Translations under genes and position numbers: made by a program
NCBI GenBank assembly: GCA_040389065.1
Contig: JAZKAR010000002.1
Location: forward strand, 1 to 45,824
Origin: JAZKAR01 sp040389065
GTDB taxonomy: Bacteria > Pseudomonadota > Gammaproteobacteria > Burkholderiales > Casimicrobiaceae
Reading direction: 5' to 3'
DNA length: 45,824 nucleotides
Notes under the pieces: model-generated
What the model saw: only the letters and a program-made list of their open reading frames with translations
Databases searched by the model: none
Told to the model about the DNA's origin: nothing
Shown: one piece after another, positions 34,723 through 43,726 of the stretch
Numbering within the stretch: position 1 is the first letter of the stretch
How the letters are laid out: every line of letters begins with the position of its first letter

Positions 34723-37700
34723 TTAAGTAGCATTATTATTTTCCTGCTCTTCTGATCTAACAAAATAAGGATACGCTAACGGCAATAACAGTAATGTAAA
34801 AAAAGTAGCAGAAATAATACCGCCTACAATAACAATAGCAAAAGGTCGCTGTGTTTCTGATCCTATTCCATGTGAAAGTGCAGCAGGCAATAAACCCAAA
34901 CCTGCCATCATCGCAGTCATTAAAATGGGGCGTAATCTTGCCTCTGCACCTTTAATCGCTGATAAACATATTGATTGTTCCGTTTTAGCAATTTCAATAA
35001 TTTGCTCAACCATGATAACGCCATTTTGTACAGAAATACCTGCAACTGCAATAAAACCTACCGCAGCTGAAACTGAAAAATGCAATCCTGTCACCGCTAA
35101 TCCTAGAATGCCCCCTACAAACGTAAACGGTACAATTAATAAAACTAAAGATGCTTTTTTAACAGAACCGAATGCCCAGAACAATAAAGAAAAAATAAGC
35201 AATAGCGTAATCGGCACGATAATTTCAAGGCGCTTGACTGCCCGTTGCTGATTTTCAAATTGCCCTCCCCAAGTAATAAGGTAACCTAACGGTAGATGTA
35301 CAAGCTCGCTCACTTTTTGCTGGGCTTCGGCAACAAAGCTGCCTTGATCGCGCCCTATCAAATTAGCTTTTACTGAAGCGTTACGCCTTCCAGCCTCCCG
35401 ATTAATACGTGCAGCGCCTTGGCGGATATGAATATCTGACACATCAGCTAATGCTACCGTTCCTGTACCGTTTGGTAAATTTACTTGAATATTTGATATG
35501 GCATCAATCGACTGGCGAAACTCTGGTTTAAGTCGAAGAGTAATATCAAAGCGCCGATCTCCATCATAATAAATACCTACACCAGCTCCAGCAAGAGCAG
35601 TTTGAATTACTGTGTTTACATCAGAAATATTGACACCAAGACGAGCAATTTTAGAACGATCAATCACGATATCCAGCTCGCTTTGACCACCAATTTTAAT
35701 GGCATCTACATCGGTTGATCCGCGTATGCTTCTCAAGATAGAAGCAATTTGCTCACTTTTTTGAGTAAGAATTTCTAAATTAGGGCCAAAAATTTTAACT
35801 GCAATTTCCCCTTTTACACCTGACAAAGACTCTTCAACATTATCTTGAATCACCTGAGAAAAATTAGTTGGAACGCCAGGAATTTTATGTATTTTTTCAG
35901 ACATACTTTCGATAAGTGCTTCTTTATCAGCAAATCGCCAGGTATTGTGCGGGTTAAGGTCTGCCAAGATCTCCATGTTATTTAACCCTTTAGGGTCAGT
36001 ACCATCATCGGGTCGCCCTACATGAGAAATGATACTTTTCACTTCGGGATAACCTTGCATGATATGGCGTATTTGCCTTTCAACTTCTTTGGTTTTTTCG
36101 AGGGAACTTGAGGTTGGTAAGGTAACAGTAAGCCAAATATTGCCTTCATCTAATTTAGGTAAAAACTCACTACCTAAGAAAGGAGCAATGCAAAGCGTTA
36201 CGACAAGAATAGTAAGAGAAACCAACATGACTATTTTTTGTTTGGTTTGCGCAGCCTTCAAGAATGAACAGTAGCGTTGCTGTAATGCATGCATCCATGT
36301 ACTGTGCTTTTCTTCAAACGAATGATTTTTCATCAGCAACTTCAGCACTGCGGGTACAAACGTCATCGTTAGCAAAATAGCGCCTAACATAGCAAAACTG
36401 AGTGTTAATGCTACCGGTGAAAAGATTTTTCCCTCTACCCTCTGAAACGTAAAAATAGGAATAAAAGCGACAATAATGATTGCTTTTGCAAATAAAATAG
36501 GATGACCTAAATCAACAACGGTTTGCTTGAGCGTTTGAAGTCGAAAAGAAAGAGGTGTATCGAAAGGCGCCTCAAGAGCAACTTGGGTAGATGGCTTCAT
36601 CGCCAGCCTGACCATTAAAGCTTCTACAAGCACGACTGCGCTATCAATAATAATACCGAAATCAACGGCCCCTAAAGAAATTAAGTTAGCGGGAACACCT
36701 TTGATATCTAACATAATAAAAGCAAAAAGTAGTGCTAGAGGAATAACCAGTGCAACCACTAATGCAGCACGCCAATCCTTTAAGAACAGCAAGAGAATGG
36801 CAATGACCAATACTGCACCCACAAGCAGATTTTCTGAAACAGTATGAACAGTATGATGTATAAGCTCTGTACGATCATAAATTGGATGTATTTTTACACC
36901 TTTAGGTAAAATACTATTGATATGATCAATTTTTACCTTAAGATTTTCAATCACCTTGGCAGCATTACCGCCACGGGTCATTTGTATAATTCCTTCCACC
37001 ACATTATCGTTTTGATTAAATGCTACAACCCCAGAACGGTTCCGGTGCCCTATCTCAACCTGGGCAATATCTGACACTAAAATCGTTTTGCCATTTTTAG
37101 AACTAATCACAACCCGGCTAATATCTTCAATTTGATTAAAAATACCCATGCCTCGTATCACCAATGCTTCGTCTCCACGCCTAACGAAGCCGCCGCCTAC
37201 ATTGGCATTATTGTTCGTTAAGGTCTGGCTCACCTGATCAATCGTAAGACCGTATCTTTTGAGGGCATAAGGGTCAACCGAAACCTGATATTCTTTAACC
37301 GTTCCCCCAAAACTAACGACATCAGCCACACCAGAAATAATGCGCAACTCAGGACGAATAACCCAATCTTGCAATGCCCGTATTTCATTAGAAGGCATAT
37401 TGGCCGGAGCTTCAACAATATAACGATAAATTTCGCCCACAGCAGTTGTTAATGGTGCCAAACTTGGTTGTATGCCTGTAGGAAGCGAAACGTTTTGAAG
37501 TTTTTCGAGCACTTGTTGACGCGCAAAATAGTCATCGGTTCCATCCTCAAACGTGAGTGTGACCACAGATAGCCCAGCAATACTTACAGAACGCAGCTGA
37601 GTTTGGCGTGGTACACCGCTCATCTCGCGCTCGATGGGAAGAGTCACTGTACGTTCAACTTCTTCGGGCGCCTGCCCAGGATATTGGGTAACCACCTGCA

Positions 37701-37839
37701 CTTGAACATCTTGTACATCTGGAAAAGCTTCAATAGGCAAGTTATTGAGTGCGCGATAACCAAAACCAATTAACGCAACAATCAAGACAAAAACAAATAT
37801 CCATTGCCGCAGAATAAATTCAATCGATTTATTTAGCAT
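34723..37839 (-). CDS. Heavy-metal RND efflux pump, CzcA/CusA family
   Basis: Inner-membrane proton-driven pump of a tripartite metal efflux system. With the ATG at 37839 (GAGG site nine bases upstream) it has 1038 residues and the RND layout: helix 1, a large periplasmic loop, helices 2-6, a second loop, helices 8-12. HME signs include ALNNLPIEAFPDVQDVQVQV at the N-terminus and the helix 4 motif DFGIIIDSAVVLVEA, where classical CzcA has DGAV and EN. I therefore leave the metal open (divalent Zn/Co/Cd or monovalent Cu/Ag). The start overlaps the end of the adaptor gene by 11 bases. Confidence 0.9.
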   Translation of the reverse strand: MLNKSIEFILRQWIFVFVLIVALIGFGYRALNNLPIEAFPDVQDVQVQVVTQYPGQAPEEVERTVTLPIEREMSGVPRQTQLRSVSIAGLSVVTLTFEDGTDDYFARQQVLEKLQNVSLPTGIQPSLAPLTTAVGEIYRYIVEAPANMPSNEIRALQDWVIRPELRIISGVADVVSFGGTVKEYQVSVDPYALKRYGLTIDQVSQTLTNNNANVGGGFVRRGDEALVIRGMGIFNQIEDISRVVISSKNGKTILVSDIAQVEIGHRNRSGVVAFNQNDNVVEGIIQMTRGGNAAKVIENLKVKIDHINSILPKGVKIHPIYDRTELIHHTVHTVSENLLVGAVLVIAILLLFLKDWRAALVVALVIPLALLFAFIMLDIKGVPANLISLGAVDFGIIIDSAVVLVEALMVRLAMKPSTQVALEAPFDTPLSFRLQTLKQTVVDLGHPILFAKAIIIVAFIPIFTFQRVEGKIFSPVALTLSFAMLGAILLTMTFVPAVLKLLMKNHSFEEKHSTWMHALQQRYCSFLKAAQTKQKIVMLVSLTILVVTLCIAPFLGSEFLPKLDEGNIWLTVTLPTSSSLEKTKEVERQIRHIMQGYPEVKSIISHVGRPDDGTDPKGLNNMEILADLNPHNTWRFADKEALIESMSEKIHKIPGVPTNFSQVIQDNVEESLSGVKGEIAVKIFGPNLEILTQKSEQIASILRSIRGSTDVDAIKIGGQSELDIVIDRSKIARLGVNISDVNTVIQTALAGAGVGIYYDGDRRFDITLRLKPEFRQSIDAISNIQVNLPNGTGTVALADVSDIHIRQGAARINREAGRRNASVKANLIGRDQGSFVAEAQQKVSELVHLPLGYLITWGGQFENQQRAVKRLEIIVPITLLLIFSLLFWAFGSVKKASLVLLIVPFTFVGGILGLAVTGLHFSVSAAVGFIAVAGISVQNGVIMVEQIIEIAKTEQSICLSAIKGAEARLRPILMTAMMAGLGLLPAALSHGIGSETQRPFAIVIVGGIISATFFTLLLLPLAYPYFVRSEEQENNNAT

Positions 37840-39004
37840 GGCTTGAGTCCTCAGCATTTAGCAATAAGGCACCCTCTACAACCAAACGCTCATTAGATTT
37901 AAGCCCAGTATCAATAAAGCTGCTTTCAGCACCTTTTTGGAGAACATGAATCTGCCGTTTTTCAAAAACACCCGGTGTTTTTTCTACAAATGCATAGTGA
38001 TAAATACCATCAATAATAAGGCCAGTATTAGGAACCTCTATTCCTTTTTGTTTTTCATCTGCAAGAAAAGAAACCTTAGCAAACATTTCAGGATGTAATT
38101 TTTCTTCTGTATTATTCACTTTACATCTTACTTGCAAGCGTCGGGTCGAAGCATCTAAGGCTATACCTATCCGCTCTACAGTGCCATGAAAAACCTCATT
38201 GGGATACGCATCTGTTTCAAAACTAACATGTTGGTTAAGTTTAATGCGCGATAAGCTGCGCTCTGAAACATCCACTAATAACCATAGGTGATGAATATCT
38301 GTAATGGTAAAGAGAGGGTTTGATAAGTCTGGGCGCACTTCCATACCAGGATTAATTTGTTTATCTGCAACAATACCGGTAATAGGCGACTTAAGAGAAA
38401 ATCGCCCTTGTTCATTCCCTGTAGCATTTAAGCTTCGCATTTTAAGATGCGCACGCTGTGTTTCTGCTTGTGCCTGGCGATAATCTGCCTCGGCAGCTTC
38501 GTACTCTTTTCTAGCAATTACTTCATGCGCAAGTAAATTTTTTGTCCGTTCAAATGCTAGTTTTTTTTGAGTCGTTTCTGCCAAAGCTTTGTGCCAATCA
38601 GCCTCTGCTGAAGCCAGTTCAGGGGCATCAATATCCACTAGCTTGGCAAAGCGAGCCACTTTATCGCCTACTTCTGCATGAATGCTAGTCACTCTCCCCG
38701 GTATTGGTGATGAAAGCCTGCTTGTAAAGTTTTCATCGTAGCTAATTTTACCGTTAAAAGGTTCTGAAACGGGGATAGGTGCTTCTTTAGTTATCACTGT
38801 TTTAATATACGAAAGCTGCGAGGCACCTGGTTCAAACCTTACCACTCCTGGCATAACAGCTTTAGCCACATCACTTGAAGTAGAAGACGGTGGGTTAACC
38901 TCTGGCTTATTTAACATCGTATAAAAATGATGAGTACCTGCCAAAGCAGCGGCAAGCGTTGTAGCGATAATCATCGCAAACATTAGGCGGTATTTAATTT
39001 TCAT
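37829..39004 (-). CDS. RND efflux periplasmic adaptor, CzcB/CusB family
   Basis: Membrane-fusion protein that links the RND pump to the outer-membrane channel. The 391 residues begin with a membrane anchor (about 7-25), then a lipoyl/barrel-sandwich half (ISYDENFTSRLSSPIPGRVTSI...VGDKV), an alpha-helical hairpin (about 133-185, charged coiled coil), the second lipoyl half (SPITGIVADKQINPGMEV), a beta-barrel and a membrane-proximal domain. No extended His- or Met-rich N-terminal metal-binding segment is seen. It is 19 bases downstream of the channel gene and overlaps the pump gene. Confidence 0.9.
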   Translation of the reverse strand: MKIKYRLMFAMIIATTLAAALAGTHHFYTMLNKPEVNPPSSTSSDVAKAVMPGVVRFEPGASQLSYIKTVITKEAPIPVSEPFNGKISYDENFTSRLSSPIPGRVTSIHAEVGDKVARFAKLVDIDAPELASAEADWHKALAETTQKKLAFERTKNLLAHEVIARKEYEAAEADYRQAQAETQRAHLKMRSLNATGNEQGRFSLKSPITGIVADKQINPGMEVRPDLSNPLFTITDIHHLWLLVDVSERSLSRIKLNQHVSFETDAYPNEVFHGTVERIGIALDASTRRLQVRCKVNNTEEKLHPEMFAKVSFLADEKQKGIEVPNTGLIIDGIYHYAFVEKTPGVFEKRQIHVLQKGAESSFIDTGLKSNERLVVEGALLLNAEDSSHAK

Positions 39005-39023
39005 AATCAGTGATCTTTATTGT

Positions 39024-40526
39024 TTAAGGCGTTACAGTTTCGGCATGCCAGGCCTCAAGCGATTGGCTATAACGTGTACGCGCAGTAATGGCATCCAGTT
39101 GGGTATTGCGGTAAGTGCGTTGTGCATCCAAAAGATCTATAACACCCATTGCCCCATTTTTAAATGCAAACTCAGCAGCTTTTACAGATTTTGATGCAGC
39201 TTTGAGTAACGATTGATCGAATCGATTCACTTGATCGCTAGCTGCATGTAATGTTTCCCAGGTGTTTTGAATATCTATACGCGCTTCTGCCTTAGTTTTT
39301 TCCAGCGTTTCTTGAGCCGATGCCAACGCTGCATTCGCTGATAAAATTTCACCTTGATAGTGAGCGTTTATAAATAAAGGAATTTGAGCAGAAAGACCGT
39401 AGCTATTGCCGCTACCCTGATTATTGACTGGGCTTGAAGGGTAATGCTCAAACTGCACACCCACAGTAATATCACGGGTGTGTAAGGCCATTGCTCCTTG
39501 TTGGGCTGCTAAAGCGGCTGTCACTCGCTTTTGAGCTGCCCGAACATCTGCTCGTTGCTGAACAAGTGTTTCCAGATACGCAGGAACAAGTGAGCGTTCA
39601 TTTTCTGCGTTAAATTTTTTTTCGATTGAGTTCTCTTGTAAGCCAGATAAGGCAGAGAAAACTGATAAGGCAGGCCAATTATCGCTTGCTTCTATATTCT
39701 GAACAGAGCTTGCCCCAATTAATAAAGCTAACGTGCGCTTAGCTTTTTGCAGCTCAGAAACGGCTTCACGCGCATCATTTTGAGCTCGCAGAGCATCTAC
39801 TTCAAAACGAGCAATATCTACCCCAGCAATATCACCCGCTTTCTTTCTTTTTCTTGCAGCCTCTAGAGAACGTTCAAATAACTGAACCATTTCTTGTTGT
39901 ATTTGTAGCTTTTCTTGTGCAGCGAGTAGTTCGTAATAACTCTCACTAACACTAATTCTTAGCTGGCGCATGGCATCAAGCTGATCATCACGCGCAGCAT
40001 TTTCAAGCTCTAATGCATTTTGCAAGCGATACCGCCGCTTCCCTCCCCGCTCAATTAATTGATCGAGCCGCAGGGTACTATCAACCGTTTTGCCTCTCCA
40101 TGAACCAGAGCCTACTCCTTGAGCAGGATTTATATTCGCAGTTTGAACAGTCAGTAATGGATTCGGCGAAGTATTCGCTGAAGCAGTAGTGGCTTCAGCA
40201 CTCCTAACAGCTAATACAGTAAGTTGTAAATCGTGATTATGTTGATAGGCTTGTTTCAGCGCCTCAGCAAAACTAAGTTTATAACCTAGTTGATCAGGAA
40301 GTACTTTGGATGAAAATGAAAAATTTTCTATGTCTACTGTTTTAGGAGATACAGTTGGATTGGCCAACAATGAAAGAGGAAAAACAAAAAATGATAAACA
40401 TAAACAACTGACATTTTTTAATGCTAATTGACAAACTTTAGCCTTACTTCGTTTACGATGACCGATAAAATGCATAATTAATGTTAAATCATGCTTACGT
40501 TGATTGATAAAAAAATTAGATGACAT
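39024..40526 (-). CDS. Outer-membrane channel of RND efflux, CzcC/TolC family
   Basis: TolC-like outer-membrane factor. With the ATG at 40526, just after the lipoprotein stop, it has 500 residues; the frame extends upstream to a TTG at 40607 inside the lipoprotein gene, which I reject. A second candidate ATG 17 codons later would give a more usual signal peptide (HRKRSKAK then LCLSFFVFPLSLLA). Two OEP repeats follow, with long helical coiled coils (about 170-270 and 310-480) and the typical closing segment AAEFAFKNGAMGVIDLLDAQRTY. It works with the CzcB- and CzcA-like proteins encoded next. Confidence 0.88.
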   Translation of the reverse strand: MSSNFFINQRKHDLTLIMHFIGHRKRSKAKVCQLALKNVSCLCLSFFVFPLSLLANPTVSPKTVDIENFSFSSKVLPDQLGYKLSFAEALKQAYQHNHDLQLTVLAVRSAEATTASANTSPNPLLTVQTANINPAQGVGSGSWRGKTVDSTLRLDQLIERGGKRRYRLQNALELENAARDDQLDAMRQLRISVSESYYELLAAQEKLQIQQEMVQLFERSLEAARKRKKAGDIAGVDIARFEVDALRAQNDAREAVSELQKAKRTLALLIGASSVQNIEASDNWPALSVFSALSGLQENSIEKKFNAENERSLVPAYLETLVQQRADVRAAQKRVTAALAAQQGAMALHTRDITVGVQFEHYPSSPVNNQGSGNSYGLSAQIPLFINAHYQGEILSANAALASAQETLEKTKAEARIDIQNTWETLHAASDQVNRFDQSLLKAASKSVKAAEFAFKNGAMGVIDLLDAQRTYRNTQLDAITARTRYSQSLEAWHAETVTP

Positions 40527-40533
40527 GTTCAAA

Positions 40534-40911
40534 TTACTCTTGATTCTGAAATGATAAAACACGCGTAACGTTTGAAAGTTGCCCTGCGGCACACGATTCA
40601 GGAGCAATTTCTAATTCATCACCAATGTGAAGGTTTTCTCCTGCCGGTATAGCCACGACTGCTTTGCGGGCATCGCGCACTCCGTGATAATGAACTTCAG
40701 CAAATTGTTGCTCTTCAAGAGTTTTTTTCGGTAATGGTCTTAAACATGGTGGTAACACTTCTCGTGGCATATCTGGCGTATAAAATTTTGTAATCAGCGC
40801 GCGCCGCTTACCATGACTAAAATCGATAGGCGACATTTGAGAAAAATTCGTACTGCAAGCCGTTAAAGCACTACTTAAAATGAGTAGTATGCAATGGGCT
40901 TTTTGTTGCAT
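40534..40911 (-). CDS. Predicted lipoprotein leading the metal-efflux operon
   Basis: 125 residues with a lipoprotein signal: a hydrophobic core CILLILSSALT then lipobox LTAC, lipidated cysteine at 19. The mature part has no known domain to my eye; it contains two more cysteines (PPCLRPLP, PESCAAG), a HYHGVRDARKAVV stretch and GDELEIAPESC. A good ribosome site (AAGGA) precedes the start. It is the first gene of the operon, eight bases before the channel gene, so it may be a periplasmic metal-binding or assembly accessory; the paired histidines and cysteines are only suggestive. Confidence 0.75.
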   Translation of the reverse strand: MQQKAHCILLILSSALTACSTNFSQMSPIDFSHGKRRALITKFYTPDMPREVLPPCLRPLPKKTLEEQQFAEVHYHGVRDARKAVVAIPAGENLHIGDELEIAPESCAAGQLSNVTRVLSFQNQE

Positions 40912-40941
40912 TTTGTTATCCTTGAAGGCAAATAATTATTT

Positions 40942-41045
40942 TAGAAATTACGCACCTAGGTTCTATCTGCATATTGGCAACTTGCTGTATTCCATGTAAT
41001 GTCTGCGCTGCAATGGCCTGAGTGAATCTAACTGCGTAATTTCTA
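40942..41045 (+). repeat. Palindromic MITE-like repeat, copy 6
   Basis: 104 bp in the copy 1 orientation, between the lipoprotein gene and the divergent two-component genes. The most diverged in its centre (GGCAACTTGCTGTATTCCATG in place of the usual GCC-GTAC core), with ends TAGAAATTACGCAC and AACTGCGTAATTTCTA. Flanks TATTT and TATCT match at four of five positions. Confidence 0.85.
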
Positions 41046-41184
41046 TATCTGTAAAAAGTAAACGGCATCATGATTCTTATTGCTGCCAAAATCATTGATG
41101 AGTAATACTTCCCACATCTGTAGACTGGCTAACCTAATGATAAAAATCTTACTAGGTAGAATAGTCATGTCGGCTTGCAAAAAA

Positions 41185-41221
41185 CTGACGCAATGCTGAC
41201 AAAAAGCTGATGAGCTAAAAT
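41185..41221 (+). promoter_or_regulatory. Three direct repeats CTGAC/CTGAC/CTGAT with -10 box
   Basis: CTGAC at 41185, CTGAC at 41196 and CTGAT at 41207 are spaced exactly 11 bases apart, one helical turn, the layout of OmpR-family response-regulator sites. TAAAAT (41216-41221) four bases later would be the -10 box, with the repeats taking the -35 position. The site lies 36 bases before the response-regulator gene and 274 before the divergent efflux operon, so it may control the regulator itself, the pump or both. Confidence 0.55.
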
Positions 41222-41246
41222 ATTTAATTTTATAAAGTATTATTTT

Positions 41247-41915
41247 ATGAATGTTTTATTAGTAGAAGATGACGTAGCACTGGCTGATGGTTTATCGCGA
41301 TTATTGCAATCACATAAAATGAATGTAGAAGTAACCCATAATGGTAATGAAGCGGATTCTTTTTTACAGCATACCCAATTTTCTGTTGTTATTTTAGATA
41401 TTGGTTTGCCTGGAATTGATGGATTTGAAGTAGTAAGACGCTTACGAAAACGAGGATGTCAGACACCAGTATTATTATTAACAGCGCGTGATGCCATTGA
41501 TGACCGTGTATATGGTTTAGAATTAGGCGCTGATGATTATTTAGTAAAACCCTTCGCTACACAAGAATTAGTGGCACGTATTAAAGCATTACTCAGAAGA
41601 GGGAATGCTCCAGCAATTGAGTTAACGGTAGGAGCTTTAGTATTAGATAGCTATGCAAAAGAAATCAGAGTAAACGATAAAGCAATTGAATTATCTGCAA
41701 GAGAATGGGCAGTACTTGAATATTTAATTCGTCAACGCTCGCGCATAGTTTCTAAACAACAGATTATTGATGCTATTACACCATGGGGGGAAGAATTAAC
41801 ATTAAATGCGGTGGAAGTATATATATCACGTATCCGTTTAAAAATTACTGGTGCAAATGTTGAGATTAGAACGATTCGAGGATTTGGATACCGTTTAGAA
41901 GAGATAAGTGCATGA
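41247..41915 (+). CDS. OmpR-family response regulator (TctD/QseB-like)
   Basis: 222-residue DNA-binding response regulator. The receiver domain has VEDDVAL, phospho-acceptor Asp51 in VVILDIGLPGIDG, LLLTARDAIDDR and LVKPFATQEL; the winged-helix domain (about 125-220) includes LSAREWAVLEYLIRQRSRIV and NAVEVYISRIRLKI. It overlaps the kinase start by four bases (ATGA), a coupled pair. It is divergent from the metal-efflux operon, which it may control, although QseB/TctD relatives also regulate envelope and citrate genes. Confidence 0.92.
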   Translation: MNVLLVEDDVALADGLSRLLQSHKMNVEVTHNGNEADSFLQHTQFSVVILDIGLPGIDGFEVVRRLRKRGCQTPVLLLTARDAIDDRVYGLELGADDYLVKPFATQELVARIKALLRRGNAPAIELTVGALVLDSYAKEIRVNDKAIELSAREWAVLEYLIRQRSRIVSKQQIIDAITPWGEELTLNAVEVYISRIRLKITGANVEIRTIRGFGYRLEEISA

Positions 41916-43276
41916 CGCATAGCATTCGGCTTAATTTGCTTAAATGGCTTATTATTCCCTTTTTAGTAATCAATTTAATAGGTGCAGGCTTAACCTATTG
42001 GTTGGCATGGACACCTGCTCGTATCGCATTTGATCAAAGCTTGGCAGACACCGCATGGGCTTTAATTCCTCAACTAGAAGAAAATAATGGCATAGTTTCA
42101 CTTGATTTATCATCCAGAGAAGAAAAGACATTAAGGTTAGATCATTTCGATACCGTTTATTTTGTTGTGCGCTCAGCCACGGGAGATATGATAGCCGGTG
42201 ATAAAGATTTTCCTAAACTCGAGCTTTCAGATAAATGGAACGATCCACTCGCCTACGATGGATTGATGAGGAAAGAAGCTGTTAGGATTATTGCTTTAAA
42301 AACAACAGTTTTTAAAGCACCTGTTTTTATTGGGGTTGCTGAAACATTACGAAAAAGAGTTCATATAAAATCAGTAACGATCATAGTTTTAACTATTGCA
42401 GAAATAGTATTATCAATTGTTTCATGTTTGATTATTGAATCAGCAGTAAAACATGGATTATTTCCATTAAACAAAATGCATGAAGATTTAAATGCGCGCA
42501 GCTCAGATAATTTAGATGCACTTAATGAATCAAATTTACCCACTGAATTATTACCTATCACTCAAGCTATTAATAGTTTGTTAAATAAAATAAAAATCGG
42601 CGCAATAGCAAAACAAGATTTTTTAGCAAATGTCGCTCATCAATTAAGAACCCCCCTCTCAACCTTAAAGGTACAACTTGAGTGGTTGCAAGAAGGCAAA
42701 GCTAGTCAAAAAGATATCTCTCATTCTTTAATGTTAATGATGGCTTCAACAGATAGAATGATTCGCAAAACAAATCAACTATTATCTTTAGCACGCGCAG
42801 AACCTTCACAATTTGAAAAAACTCGTCTTAAAGCATTACGATTAGATAAATTAGTAGAAGATTGTATTCAACATTTTATTGGTGAAGCAGATAAAAAAAA
42901 TATTGATTTAGGTTTTAATTTAAATTCTGTTACAGTGAATGGAGATCATTTTTTATTGCGTGATTTAATTGATAATTTAATAGACAATGCTATTCACTAC
43001 TCACCTATACAAGGAAAAATTACAGTAAGTTGTTTTATAGAATCTAATTATGGTTTTCTTAATATTGAAGATTCAGGGGTTGGCATTCCTGATAATGAAA
43101 AAGAAAAAATATTTGACCGTTTTTATCGATTAGATGATAAAACTTCAGGCAGTGGTTTAGGTTTAGCAATCGTATTGGCAATTGCAAAAGATCATAACGC
43201 TGAAATTAGCGTACAATCAGGCGAAAATAATATTGGAACGCTATTTAGCGTAAAATTTGAGGCTATCATCATGTAG
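41912..43276 (+). CDS. Sensor histidine kinase (TctE/QseC-like)
   Basis: 454-residue membrane kinase. Two membrane helices (about 9-33 and 153-177) bracket a periplasmic 2CSK_N-type sensor domain. A HAMP-like linker leads to the kinase core: His243 in VAHQLRTPLSTL (the HQLRTPL box typical of TctE/QseC relatives), NLIDNAIHYS (N box), EDSGVGIPDNEKEKIFDRFYR (G1/F box) and GSGLGLAIVLAIAKDH (G2). Its signal is unknown; the neighbouring metal pump suggests a metal or envelope-stress cue. No terminator is seen within the next bases. Confidence 0.92.
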   Translation: MTHSIRLNLLKWLIIPFLVINLIGAGLTYWLAWTPARIAFDQSLADTAWALIPQLEENNGIVSLDLSSREEKTLRLDHFDTVYFVVRSATGDMIAGDKDFPKLELSDKWNDPLAYDGLMRKEAVRIIALKTTVFKAPVFIGVAETLRKRVHIKSVTIIVLTIAEIVLSIVSCLIIESAVKHGLFPLNKMHEDLNARSSDNLDALNESNLPTELLPITQAINSLLNKIKIGAIAKQDFLANVAHQLRTPLSTLKVQLEWLQEGKASQKDISHSLMLMMASTDRMIRKTNQLLSLARAEPSQFEKTRLKALRLDKLVEDCIQHFIGEADKKNIDLGFNLNSVTVNGDHFLLRDLIDNLIDNAIHYSPIQGKITVSCFIESNYGFLNIEDSGVGIPDNEKEKIFDRFYRLDDKTSGSGLGLAIVLAIAKDHNAEISVQSGENNIGTLFSVKFEAIIM

Positions 43277-43726
43277 TTTTTTGATACATTTAATTTTATA
43301 AAAGTCACTTATTGCTCCTTTATCGTTGCTTTTTTGTAACCTACGATAATTTTTGGCACTGCAAGATAAATGTAAGGTCGATGAAAGCTTCCCGTCAGAT
43401 TATTATTTTAATATTGTAGCTCTATCAAAACAATTAAAGATAACATAATACAAATTTTACAAAAAATTTATTTATTACTTATAATAAAACATCATATTTA
43501 TTTGGCATAAACCATGATATTTTTTAACTACAATTATTTCGTCAATAGCAATTTAAATTTTTAGATATTTAATATTAAATTAAATGCACGTATATTATTT
43601 TTTTAATTTATTTTTCTAAGATAGCATCAAACATTAAATAGTTAATATAAAAATTACTATTAATAAAATAAATATAATTAAATTCTTAAAATCATTATTT
43701 AACTATATTTAGCATTAGGAAGTCAT
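43277..43726. other. Very AT-rich intergenic region
   Basis: 450 bases with no gene, markedly richer in A/T than the rest, especially 43430-43720 with short A and T runs. Such DNA could be curved and be bound by H-NS-like proteins, but that is inference. I see no repeat copy, no strong hairpin and no clear terminator for the kinase gene. Confidence 0.4.

Noticed and set aside
40527..40607. TTG start for the CzcC-like channel protein inside the lipoprotein gene
   Set aside because: A long overlap with the lipoprotein gene and a non-signal N-terminus; the ATG right after the lipoprotein stop is more likely.
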